Source of the DNA: Phaeophleospora eucalypticola
Taxonomy: Eukaryota > Ascomycota > Dothideomycetes > Mycosphaerellales > Mycosphaerellaceae
Reading direction: 5' to 3'
NCBI GenBank assembly: GCA_022814565.1
Contig: JAKLNG010000002.1
Location: 372,001 to 436,000, forward strand
Length of the DNA stretch: 64,000 nt
Of the stretch, positions 31,801 through 41,592 are shown one piece after another. The position numbers and the translations under genes are program-made. The notes beneath the pieces were generated by a model. The model was given only the letters and a program-made list of their open reading frames with translations. It had not been told where the DNA came from and searched no databases. Numbering within the stretch: position 1 is the stretch's first letter; every line of letters begins with the position of its first letter.

Positions 31801-32506
31801 GCTTTCGCAAGTACCTTTGCGAAGAAGCTGTGGTATTTGTGAAGGCCAGAGACGCCACAGGATGCAGTTTGCCATTCCTGTATTTGCCTGCGATTGCCAT
31901 GTTCAACTCTTCGCTTTCCGTGACGTTGTTGGAGAGGTCCTTCCCGCGCACCAGCCTCTCGGCATCGTAGAAGTCTTTCATGTGGTGCGTGAGAATGGGC
32001 AATGCTCTGGATGTCACCAGCTCCACCAGGTCCAGCTCGGTTAGCCGCGCAGTGATGGAGAGTAGGGCTGCGCGAATGCTGCGGTCGATCTCATTCTGGA
32101 ACAATGGCCGCTTGCTGATGTTGCCGTACCAGCTGGTCACAAAGTCGCGGAGAATCAAATCCAAAAGTCCATCCACGGATTTGGAGAAATGTATTGCGTC
32201 TGGGAAGATTGTAGGCCGCCTGTACTCTTCTCTTCCCTTCAGCGAGGCCTTCTCTTCCTCCCAGACCGCCGGAGCCGTGAAGCTCGGCGCGGCTGGGCCA
32301 TATGACCGGACATGATCGCGACGCACGTGTGAGGAGGGTCTCGAGGTGGTGGCTATCAGATAGACGAGCGCGGCGAGCGTTACGAAGGAGCCGGTTAGGA
32401 AGGCGTGCGGGATCCAGCGCAGTTGCGGGATGTAGTCGGTCAAGAGGGCCCAGGCGATGAACGCGACTACGGCCGATGCGATGGCATATCTGCGCTCGAG
32501 GGGCAT
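28802..32506 (-). CDS. MDM1: Mdm1/SNX13-14-25-type sorting nexin (PXA-RGS-PX-Nexin_C)
   Basis: The frame is open up to 32704, but the upstream codon there is TTG. The ATG at 32506 sits directly before the first hydrophobic segment, so I chose it, giving 1234 residues. Two adjacent membrane helices at about 6-57 should anchor the protein in the ER. Next come a PXA domain (about 97-302), an RGS-like domain (about 422-560, from EVIYDAAGLSYFMEYMD), a long acidic Ser-rich linker with a coiled coil (about 790-870), a PX phosphoinositide-binding domain (about 880-985, containing RRYSQFHELHKRL) and a C-terminal nexin domain (around residue 1110, GRTVVVVLHQLMGG). This is the architecture of yeast Mdm1 and animal SNX13/14/25, which tether ER to vacuole/lysosome and lipid droplets. 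The whole gene is intronless. An additional 5' exon cannot be excluded. Confidence 0.92.
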   Translation of the reverse strand: MPLERRYAIASAVVAFIAWALLTDYIPQLRWIPHAFLTGSFVTLAALVYLIATTSRPSSHVRRDHVRSYGPAAPSFTAPAVWEEEKASLKGREEYRRPTIFPDAIHFSKSVDGLLDLILRDFVTSWYGNISKRPLFQNEIDRSIRAALLSITARLTELDLVELVTSRALPILTHHMKDFYDAERLVRGKDLSNNVTESEELNMAIAGKYRNGKLHPVASLAFTNTTASSQRYLRKLVEKLLPTVLPSNMKSSPAVTVLIREIVACAVIAPILTMLADPDTWNQMIVNFGGAALHDRKTVRKVRAALDQHAPASPRASRSTQFPRLRPYDSERQFERFVRAIRHVATLTDARRFRSEIMSQLRRDAQVEGQDAAYLRRLETGRRLLDQKIATLATRPNGSARPTPALAVQPPAPDEEAASRKRQASLREVIYDAAGLSYFMEYMDRQRLMRLVQFYLVVDGFRNPLEGDLDEPPPSVAEDPDRMDIAQMYSEYLSKPELQTPEGILQLVKRYLKAGSKAGTQDYIAARRAVLQSQTRVYNLMKDSHFEAFKRSDLFFKWLAIDDNPAFAAASQARDTASLSPDSPRSNDSSPLHLRRPQLGSGQKEPELRRAVLSTSDLKGTARAASSSNLFADSPRRSLDDGGVNNRPALFDDGVEEDKMVQSVSSLKSYDSDGETAQQAQEEAKAVREMQLALDNIVGDENDRDSLFSEPSGRRSHDDPERKSSLDILTRPTLASQVSERGKPSIASLGLVGGPSSRGVFVDDLFGEEAEKFAEDEREDSDAPDNSGDEQVQEAAPGDLGLTEAIDALNTEIERLNAQRNVLDSLTAKAELTNNTAELRILRKSEQSLQREIRRKEMQKAQYVVQESDNSLYGRAAINIKSVMVGREDDGHEFALYVIEVKRQAGDQMPAATWAVTRRYSQFHELHKRLKIRFPSVRDLDFPRRQALFTLQKDFLQKRRATLERYLRSLLLVPAICRSRELRAFLSQAAIASNGSNGTQADAKDFVTRIYNSVSDGMEEFLGNIPVLDQLSVAGQNLISAATSQIGGASPVDSMDPATQDPSTAAEAEAELNAYEAKEAEPFVKPISDLFLETFELSKGNSWLRGRTVVVVLHQLMGGTVERKVREAARNAMQDDSMARYVETLKGIMWPDGKPRPPSVPRNDFEKERTRKEAGLLLAALVPDIAGSVVGKTNAQAASRKIVAMLNNPRLNTHLVFTLIDEILGIVFPEILDD

Positions 32507-32928
32507 CCTCCGTACGCACGCGCTGAGGAGCGGGCGCGCAGATGCATTATTCGGCGTTGCTGAGATCGTGGTGGACACACTCCAAGCACTCGACTGCTGC
32601 TGCCGAGTGATACGCGGCAGCTCGAGGTCGCTTCGCGCGTAAACTTCGGGTAGCTGTACAGCTTGATCCCCTTTCTGGCAGGAGGTCGACGCTTTCACAT
32701 GCAAAGTGGCCAGGCAAAGATCAAATCCATAGTCAACACATAAAAGTGCAAGAAGAGATCAAGACAAACCTCCAGATACCTGCTCCTGGTCAAGCATAAG
32801 GTTTGCACGTAATCCTTGATCCCTGTCGTTCGCTGCTTTACATAACTAACTACATTTACATACATTTCACGAGCGTTCATGGCCACGCAATCACTCGAGG
32901 CTGCTTGAATCTACTCCTCCGTCAGTCA
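32507..32928. other. Spacer upstream of the MDM1-like gene
   Basis: This 422-nt spacer lies between the 3' end of the Zn2Cys6 gene and the start of the MDM1-like gene, both on the minus strand. The MDM1 frame remains open for 66 codons into it without an ATG. The rest is A/T-rich. Confidence 0.55.
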
Positions 32929-34961
32929 TTATATCTCCATGCCCCACACTCCATTCCAAGGTGTCTCGTACTTCTTGATCTTCGGCGTCTCGTGGGCGGA
33001 CCAAATCTTCTGCAAATCTTTCAGCGGAAGCTTGTTCGCCGTCCTGTATTATCATTAGCTTGACAGCGCTAAGAACCATATCAACGCGCACTCACCTTCC
33101 AAACTCCTCGTAAAAATCGAGCCATTCGCCGTCCATGCCATTCGGTCGCGTCCGTAGATTGAATCTTACTGTTGCTTTGGGGTCTTCATCGTCCCATCCA
33201 TCAAATCCAGCGCTGTGAATGCGTCGCCATTCTGGTATATCCTCGCAAAGCGGGAGCTCCTTGCCTGTCCCGGTCTCCTCAAATATGATGCACATCTTGG
33301 CCGTCTGCGTAGTGGTATCGACGTGCCATATTCCATCGCTGGTCGGTATTTTATCCAGTTGTTCAAGCGCCTGATGTCGAATTCTCCCGTCCCGACAGTG
33401 CGTTGCTACGAAGAAGAGTGGCTGGATAATACCCTCGTCTAAGCTGACAGAGAAAAGTCGTCGTTCGGCGTTGTCGCTACCCAGGATATATAGGCATATC
33501 GTCAAAATCTCGTCGAATTCCTTGACGAATTGGTCATATACGGTTGCCTCCGAGAAGAGGCACGCTGCGGCCAGGATGCGATTAAGCTTGACTCGAGTGC
33601 GTAACATGCCGAGTCCATGTTGCTCTCGAATCGTCAGCTTGGCCGAGGGCTTGTACATGAAGTCCCACAGCAGCTGATCCATCACAACAAACGTCCTCTC
33701 CAGCTCCTGAGCCCTTGCGTAGTCCTCCAGAGCGACGTTCCCGGGCTCCCGGAATTTGTGATCATCAGCAACAGTTCGCATGAAATGATAGAGGCGACCT
33801 GTCCAGGTCGTTACCAAGTCTCGAGCATGATTGAGGTCGTGAAACGAGCTGGGTAGAACCGAGTCTGCGGTCGCAGTGTAAAAGGGTAGTCCGGGAACCC
33901 GCGATCCTAGGTACATTGCTCCTTGCAGGTCCAGCCTCATAACAGCACGCACCAAGTTCGGATTGACCTTTCTGGCATCGAAGCTCGTGCTTGATTGAAG
34001 CAGCTGGATAGCGCTCTCCGCGTGCATCAGGGCTGGCACAAAGCATTCTCTTAGCGCCTCGAAATGCACACATAGTAACGAGCAAAGCAAGACAACATCT
34101 AATGAGACGCTGCCTGTCTTCAAAAGTGACTGCATCGCGTTGAGGGCTCTCGAATACTGTGCGAGGGGGAAGCCGGTCTTCACGAGTTGGGCATCGGTTC
34201 CGTTCTGATCTGCGGTGTGGCGTAATTGCCTCTCCTCGTGCAGGGCTCCTAGGGCGTTCACTGCATGTCGGACGGCGGGCTCACTGTGACTGAGTTGAAG
34301 TACGATGCGATCCCACACTGGGTCCGCAAAGTAGCCAGATACACATGGTGCTGTTCGAGATCGGAAGAAATCAAACGTCCGTCTCTCAAGAGCATCCGAA
34401 GTCACATCGTTGGTAAGAGCGACAGTCAAGGGCTCCGGGCTCTTGACTTTGGTGGATTCTCCAGGGATGGCGTAGCCGTCACATTTGCGGCCAGTGGTCG
34501 TACAGCGCTTGCAAAAAGGCTTCTCTTCATCGCACTTGACCCGTCGAATCCTGATGAAGTGAGTTAGTGTCAGGCGATACGATGTTGAAACACGCGAGCA
34601 GTGTGGTAGAGCAGCGACGTCCTAGTGCCAAGGAGGCCCATAGGCTGCAATAGACGGATCGTGAATGCTGGTAGGGGTAGAGTGGTGTGGGACTGGTGGT
34701 TACCCGGGTCTAACTCACTTGCAGGTGATGCACCTGTGCAACCAAACGGCGTGAGGTTAGCGTATGTCAGATGAATGAAGGGTAGCATGCTTCAATATCA
34801 TACCCTGTGCGCGTCTTGGGAGCGTATCTTCGCTGGTGGCCGGGTCTTCTCTCGGGTCGTACGAGCTGCTTGCTGCTGGCATGGTCTGATTGTCCGCTCG
34901 TACTTGTGGACAGCGACCGCGGCCGTTCCACGACTACAGTAGTGACGGATTCGCCGCGCAT
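32929..34961 (-). CDS. Zn(II)2Cys6 transcription factor with fungal-specific regulatory domain
   Basis: The four-exon model (34804-34961, 34719-34733, 33096-34550, 32929-33043) encodes 580 residues, in frame at every junction. The zinc cluster is complete only after splicing: C54, C57, C64, C71, C74 and C81, with spacing 2-6-6-2-6, in the pattern CITCKIRRVKCDEEKPFC. The first two cysteines come from a 15-nt exon. A basic, Ser-rich leader precedes the cluster. The remainder resembles the fungal_trans_2-type middle domain (SGYFADPVWDRIVLQLSHSEPAVRHAVNALGALH split over neighbouring helices) found in many regulators of metabolite or nutrient genes. The last exon adds about 38 residues ending in WNGVWGMEI. 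The target genes are unknown. Its nearest neighbours are housekeeping genes, so it is not an obvious cluster regulator. Confidence 0.88.
34719..34733 (-). other. 15-nt micro-exon encoding half of the zinc cluster
   Basis: This micro-exon is flanked by an acceptor (ACAG) on its 5' side and a GTGAGT donor on its 3' side. It supplies the codons for C54-I-T-C57 plus parts of the flanking Gly and Lys codons. Both flanking introns are phase 2 and the exon length is a multiple of three, so its omission would keep the reading frame while removing two zinc ligands. Confidence 0.8.
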
Positions 34962-35775
34962 GGCAGCGGTCTATCCATCGGATGCCTCCGGCTTCCAACA
35001 GTCGCAACGAGGAGGGATTGCTAGTCTGAGCGAGCGTGTGGCTGCAATGCTCTACAAACGATCATCGAACGACAGGTGGCGTTGTGCGTGTGCGAGCGGA
35101 CAAACAGGAGGGCATATCTCTGAGAATGCTCGCCGCCTAGACGCAGTCGTTCCGCGTGGGTGAGCGGTGTTGCAGCGATGCTCCAGACACGCCTTTCCCG
35201 GCATCCTGGAGCCTCCGGCAGTTGACTTGGAGTGACCAGGGTTGCACATACGAGCCGACCAATCAACGCCTCTACCACTCCACGAATGCCATCGTGGACG
35301 TATATTGGGTGTGATCTCGGTCTCAAAAGTCAGGCGCAAATCGCAACCTAATGAAAAGTCCGTCGTGTCGTTGGTCAGATTTCTCCACGGACGGCTGTGG
35401 CTTCGGATCGGGAGACAATTCGAGCCGATGCCGATGCCGACTGACTCTCCTCCGCGTAGTCGTTCAGATGTTCACAGACGACACTTGCTCATAAGTCATA
35501 GTCGAGATCACAAGTCATCTGTAAGGGACGAATCTGCAGGTCCATATCGATGAGCTGCATCTTCTCCCGACAATTGTCAGCCTGTAATTGTACATGAATT
35601 GAGATCTTTACTATTTACAGAGTTCAGCAGGTACCTCTTCACAAACCTACATTGGCGTTCATGCTTGCTAGACTGACCTCGAACAGACCAAGTCTTCAGG
35701 GCATGGATGCTCTTGCGGACGCAATACTATGTCTTCGTAGACTTCCTCGCATCTCTGCTAGCATGGAAGCCATCT
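34962..35775. other. Intergenic region
   Basis: This 814-nt stretch lies upstream of the Zn2Cys6 gene and downstream of the TIM54 gene, both on the minus strand. It contains no supported gene. Confidence 0.55.
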
Positions 35776-37276
35776 TTACGAGTCGTCGGGCTTGGGCGAG
35801 TCCGTTCCGGCCTTGATCCTTTTCGCGCGCTCCTCGTCCTCAGACGTCAATTGGAATGCGCGCATGCGACTGGATATGCGCTCGTCAAGGACCATCGGCT
35901 CCGTCCACATGCTCTCTTCATGCTCTTCTCGCTTGCGATTGATCACCTTGGGCCACCAATCTCGTTCTTCTAACGCGAGGACCTCTGCCTGCTCCGGGAG
36001 GGTGAAATGTCCTCCGCTGCCGCTGTCATCGCTGCTAGCCGCGACTGTACCATACGGTCGATGCCAGGCAAGCACTGCTGCGGCGACTTGACGCCCAACG
36101 TCGTCTTGTAGGCTTCGTCTGTTAAGGAAGCGGTATATTCGAATAGGCGTGTTCCTGAATCCTAGCAGATGCGGCATTCGCACACCAACGCTAGGTCCAA
36201 TGATCTCTGGCGTTGAAGGTGACAACGAAGCCGTCTCATACTGCTCAGGTAAGATGTAGGATGGCGGAAATCTCCTCTTTGGCTTTTCTTCTTCCTCTTT
36301 CTTCTTCTCAGCTTCTGACGTTTCATCTGCTTGGTCTTTCGACTGTGGACTCTGCTCGTCAGATGCATCTGACGCTCCCGACACTGTCGACTCTAATGAT
36401 TCGACGGGAGATGACTCCTTGTCCTGCGATGCAATCTTGGCAGCAGCATTTACAGCTGCATCGCCAACGGAAGGCTGCCCTGGAACATGCTTCGTTGGTT
36501 CCTGTCGCTCCCCATCACTACCTTCCTTGAGACTTTCAGGCTGGTCCGCGGGCCCAAGATATCCCTCGTGAATTCCCCGAATATATTCTTTCCATGTGTT
36601 GCGCCCGATGACAATATCACCAGCCACCCCAGGGAAATCCATGTCTCCATTCTTCGCTCGGATAGAGTCAACAGTGTACTCCTCTTCTTCGTCTTCAGCA
36701 AATGGTGTCCCTTCGCCATTCCTTTTCCTCCTCTTTCGAATTCTCTCCGATGTCTTGTGCCTAACGTCTCCTTCTTTTCTGCCTTCTACCACGTCCCAAT
36801 CCATAGCCGCAGATACAAGCACGGGCTTGACGTATTCGTGAAAGTGTTCCCTGGCATACCTCAGCCCATCTCCAGGCGGCGCGGAGAGATAGATTGTGAC
36901 TTTCCGCGGCGCTACTTTCGTGTCCAAAGGCTCGCCTGCAATATGCGACACCAGATTACACCATTTTTCTCGCATTCGTTTCGTCTGCCATTTGTCGTAG
37001 ATCACTGTGCCTGCGAAGCCTCCTGTAATGGTCCAAAAGATCATCCAGTTGCGAGAAGGTAGTCGTAATCGAGGCAAGCCTAGGACTAGTCAGTAAACGC
37101 GCTGGCGCATGAATAGACAATTGCATACCCATCATTCGGAAGGCTGGATTCTGCTCTGGCAAAGGCTTCTTGGCCGTCGTGCCAGAGCCGTTTGCGCTCC
37201 CGGCGCTGCTCGCCGATGAGCTCGAGCCCGCCGCTGTTGCATTTTCGGCGGCTGGGCCGGCCGTCTTCTCAGACAT
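35776..37276 (-). CDS. TIM54: Mitochondrial import inner membrane translocase subunit Tim54
   Basis: The two-exon model (37129-37276 and 35776-37079, intron 49 nt) encodes 483 residues. An Ala/Ser-rich N-terminal stretch leads to NPAFRMMG, spliced onto LPRLRLPSRNWMIFW, a signature of fungal Tim54. A single transmembrane helix (about 60-78) follows, then a large intermembrane-space domain with KVTIYLSAPPGDG and VKPVLVSAAMDWDVVEGR. The central part (about 230-330) is an acidic, Lys/Glu-rich low-complexity insertion. Tim54 belongs to the TIM22 complex, which inserts carrier proteins, such as the SAM carrier at 10.8 kb, into the inner membrane. It lies 203 nt downstream of PIG-U on the same strand. 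Confidence 0.94.
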
Positions 37277-37479
37277 GTCAAGAGTGTGATGTGAGGTTAA
37301 GAGGGAGAGCTCCGAAAAGTTACAGCAAGGAATCGGGAATCGGGTGACGGCCGAATTCCGTCCTCCGCGGACAAGCTTCACACAAACGGCTGGCAAGCAG
37401 ACAACAGGCCAACCGGAAAGCACATAAGTGAGAGCAGAATGTGAGGAATCATTTCATGAAAAGTGCTTATGTTATAGTT

Positions 37480-39026
37480 CTATATCTGCCGGACTTCTCT
37501 TCCTTTCACTTCAGGTCGCTCGGCCTCCATCTCATCTCTCAAGACTGCATAGACCGTGTCTGTGAGCAAAATCAACAGCGCCAGGCTCCAAACAAGAGTG
37601 ATGGCGTAGAAGAAATTTGCATTTCCCGATCCAGCGTATATCCATAGATGGTGGAAAGCTGGTCCAAGTAAGGAAGCATAGAGCAAGGCTGCGAGCGCTG
37701 GGAAAGTGTAGCGGTGCGAGGAGCACACTGTCTGCCGTCAGTTGGGTCGCATGTAGTTGGGTGTGTCTCAGTCTTACATTCGAAGATGTGTCCAAGCAAG
37801 CACAGACCGCTAAGCCAGGCACCAACATCGCCAATGTTCGCATAGGGCTGGAAGGTCGCCAAAATGCCCATCATCAACACCACTGCGGCCAGGGGCTGTT
37901 TTCTTAGTCGTATACTGAGCGGCACGCTGTACGACAGCATATGCAGCCAGAACACGCCGAGGAAGAATTCCCGAAATGCATCAAACATTTCAATGAAAAA
38001 GTACCACCACAGTCCGGGATTTGGGGTAAGATCTGGGAGCATGAGCGGTGTCATGTAAACAACCGGAACGAACTGCCATGATGGAAGCAGCAATCGCGAC
38101 AGTCCCAGTAGAAAGGCTAGTGCCAGGGCGAATGCTGAAGAGGTTATCAATCCAAATGGTATGGCCGAAGGGAGCGAGCGCTGATCGACAACAACTTTGC
38201 TGGTCGCCGCGTGCGGTCCATTGCTTGTGCTTCCTTGGTCCTTGATACCACTCCTTATCTGGCGCTTGCACACCTGGTCGTAGCAAAGCAATCCAACCGG
38301 AGGGAGCAGCAGTGCAGGATGCAAGCCAAGATAAGTTGCAATGGCAAGGGCAAAAGCCGACGTGGTAGCCTCAGCTTGGCACGCATGCTTGATGCTGAGG
38401 AGCGTGAAGAATACAGTGAAGCCGGAGGTTGGGCGACCAAGGCATGCCAGAAGCGTGAACGGATTAAACAAGTAGACGGCAGCAATGGAGGCGGGATTCC
38501 ATGTTCGGCTGGCTCTCGGCGAAATGTACGAGGACGATATGGCGGCGGCGCCTGAGCTAGCGATTTTCAAGAGGCAGTCTGCAGACGCAAGATCTAGTCC
38601 TGAGTAAAGCACGATGCTCGCTATCCTGCCCAGAAAGGTAGCCGGCGAGGGTAGAAAGCTGAACAGAGGTAATAGCAGTGGAGCCTGTATATATTCAGCG
38701 TCCACGTCTTGTATTTCACAGTGCGAGACCAACCTGGTGAAAGATGCCGCCATCGTATGGATCGAGTCCTCGTTCGTAGAGAAACAAGCCTTCTTGTACT
38801 GCGCATTCTCAGCTCCTGCCTCCCAATCTTAGCCCCATCGGCCATACACCCAACGATTGCACATACATCTCTTGAAGCTGTTCACGGGAGTTGAAATCTC
38901 CACTCTCCCTGTGAGAAGATCTGGCAAGCCGGGGAACGTCAGGGCGAGGAGGAGTCGGAGCGTCGCCGCGGTCGTGAACAGGACGGCTTTGGGCTGGTCG
39001 CGGTAGACCTTTGCGAGGGAGTCCAT
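37480..39026 (-). CDS. GAB1: GPI transamidase subunit PIG-U / Cdc91 (Gab1)
   Basis: The four-exon model (38867-39026, 38734-38798, 37778-38684, 37480-37727) encodes 459 residues with consistent phases. The diagnostic block LQEGLFLYERGLDPYDGG, followed by IFHQAPLLLPLF, spans exons 1-3. About eight to ten hydrophobic helices follow, including AAVYLFNPFTLLACLGR, FALAIATYLGLHPALLLPP and, near the end, FFYAITLVWSLALLILLTD. PIG-U/Gab1 is a multispanning ER membrane subunit of the complex that attaches GPI anchors to proteins. The length matches the family. The gene is divergent from NOP7, with only 241 nt between start codons. Confidence 0.94.
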
Positions 39027-39267
39027 GTTGCAACGTGAAAGCTCATGTTATTATGGCAGTCATGGCATTGTCCAGGAGTGCATCTTCACAGGAGGACAAC
39101 TTTCGCGCCAGCTACAACGTTGCTGGAGGAAGTTGGAGACTCCCGCGGCGGAGGAGACCCCTGCTGCAGATCACCACGCTAGCGGCGCAATCTTGGCGCG
39201 GGTCGTGAACTTTTTCGATTCCATCCGCTCGACACAACTCTGGCAAGACTCGAAAAGTGCTTTCACC
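39027..39267. promoter_or_regulatory. Short shared promoter region between PIG-U and NOP7
   Basis: Only 241 nt separate the divergent start codons at 39026 (-) and 39268 (+), so both genes must share this promoter region or parts of it. No clear TATA box is visible on either strand. Confidence 0.65.
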
Positions 39268-41466
39268 ATGGCGAAAATCAAGAAGAAGGGTATGAGTAGC
39301 TGGCGAAACCCCATAATAGGTCTCCACTGACATAAGCAGGAACTTCCGGTAATGCGAAGAACTACATCACAAGATCGCAGGCAGTCCGGAAGCTTCAGAT
39401 CTCTCTGCCCGACTTCAGACGACTATGCATTTTCAAAGGTCAGTCGCATTGCACACTCATCCATCGTCATGCTCGTCTGAGACATTCGTACAGGTATCTA
39501 CCCACGAGAGCCTCGATCGAAGAAGCGAGCGAACAAGTCGGCGACCCCAAGTACCACCTTCTACTACACTAAAGACATCCAATATCTCCTACACGAACCA
39601 CTCCTCAACAAGTTCCGCGATCAGAAAGCGCTCGCGAAGAAGATCAGCAAAGCCTTGGGCCGCAATGAAGTCAGCGACGCCTCGCGCCTTGAGCGCAACC
39701 TTGCGCCACGCATGAAACTCGACCACATCATCAAAGAACGATACCCGACATTTGTGGACGCGCTACGAGACCTCGATGATGCTCTTTCAATGCTGTTCCT
39801 ATTTGCAAACCTTCCCAGCACCGAAAACGTACCTCCAAAGATCATCGCTAAATGTCAACGCCTGACATTGGAATTCGAGCACTACCTCATTCGCACGCAC
39901 TCGCTTAGGAAATCGTTCCTATCAATAAAAGGCATCTACTACCAGGCAACTATTCAGGGGCAAGATATTCTGTGGCTGGTGCCTTACAAGTTCGTGCAGC
40001 GGACAGCTGGAGATGTGGACTACCGCATCATGGCCACATTCGTCGAATTCTACACAACCTTGCTTGGCTTCGTCAACTACAGATTATATACCAGCATTGG
40101 GTTGGTGTATCCACCCAAATTCGACGCTGAGAGCGAAGAGGCGGGAGCGGAGCTGGGTGCGTTCCAGTTGGAAGGGAAAGATGGAGGTGATCCAGCTCAG
40201 ACGGAGCAGCTACCAGACGCGGAGACAAATGAGAAGGCGCAGGCAGAAGCAGACAAGCTGTTGTCGCTACCAGCGGACGGAGAGTCGGCTGCTGAAGCCG
40301 CAGTGGAGAAGGCAGCGGACGATGAGGAGGGCGACGAGCAGCCAGGCTCAGCGCTCGACCAATTTGCATCAATTGACCCTTCAGCCGACACCTTGGACCA
40401 ACCCTCGATCACCGCCGACGCAGCGTCAGCTGCTAAGCTGTTCGCACCATTCACATTCTACCTCTCCCGCGAAACCCCCAGACACCCTCTCGAATTCATC
40501 CTCAAATCCTTCGGCTGCAGAAGAGTGGGATGGGACAGCTTGCTCGGCGAAGCTGGCTCGTTCTGCTCGGAAGACGACCCACGCATCACCCACCAAGTCG
40601 TTGATCGACCCGATCTTCCTCTTCCTTCACCTCCTGCGACCGATGGTGAAGACGGTGGACTCGATGACGGATTCGACGACGGGGCACCAGTTGTGAAGAA
40701 ATCAAACGAGCGCGTGCCGGGACGAATATACGTCCAACCACAATGGATTTGGGATTCTATCAACGCCGGACAACTCCAGCGACCAGATCTCTACGCACCA
40801 GGAGCGACACTACCGCCTCATCTGAGCCCTTGGGTGAAGCCGAAGAAGGGAGAGTACGACCCCACTGTGCCCCTCGCGGAGCAGCAAACCGCCGCCGAGG
40901 CAGAGGAATCAGACGAAGAGGAGGAAGAAGAGCTCGAGGCCGATGAAGGAAGCGATGGCGAAGAAGTCGAGGGCGTAAGGGGAGACGAGGAGGCCCGAGA
41001 CCTCGAAGACGACCTTGAAGGCAAAGAAATCGCTCAAGGCGAGGGCATGGACATCGAACTCGCAGACTCAGACGAGGAAGAGGATAGCTCAGACGACGCC
41101 GTCAACGGCGCCGGACCGGACGACGAATGGGGCGGCTTCGATGCCGACGAAGCAGACGGCGACTCCGACGACGAAGGCCGCACGCACCAACAGGAACTAG
41201 AGGCCGAAGCAATGGGCAAGTCCGTCAAGTCGAAAGACGCCAAAGAATCGAAACAAGCCACCAAAGCCGCTGCCAAGGCCAAGCGCTCGCAAGCTGAGAA
41301 GGAAGCTGCGGAGGACTTGGAGCGACGGAAAATGATGGCGCCACGACGGAAGCGGAAATTGTACGAGAAGATGGTGTACTCGAACGCGCAACAGGACGAG
41401 AAGTCGGAGAAGCTGCGGGCGAAGAGGAGAAAGCTTGAGAAGGCAAAGGGGCAGCAGAAGTTATAG
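39268..41466 (+). CDS. NOP7: Pescadillo homologue Nop7 (60S ribosome biogenesis)
   Basis: The three-exon model (39268-39289, 39340-39438, 39494-41466) encodes 697 residues. The highly conserved Pescadillo N terminus is unmistakable: NAKNYITRSQAVRKLQISL, then CIFKGIYPREPRSKKRANK across an intron, then FYYTKDIQYLLHEPLL. A BRCT domain lies at about 350-470 (FTFYLSRETPRHPLEFIL and the YVQPQWIWDSIN end). The last third is strongly acidic (about 490-590) and then basic with a coiled-coil-like Lys/Arg/Glu-rich tail, as in other Nop7 proteins. Nop7 forms the PeBoW complex with Erb1 and Ytm1 in the nucleolus and is required for 27S pre-rRNA processing. A first exon of only 22 nt, with two introns within the first 230 nt, is common in fungal ribosome-biogenesis genes. 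Confidence 0.96.
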
Positions 41467-41592
41467 AGAGAAAAGGTGAAGAGAAGTAAGGTCTTATTCA
41501 AGCATTATCTTCGGCCGTTCAGGGGTCATGTCTGAAAAAACTTCGCGCTGTCGCCGTCGTTGTCCCGCAACGAGCTTCTCATGTCCAATCCA

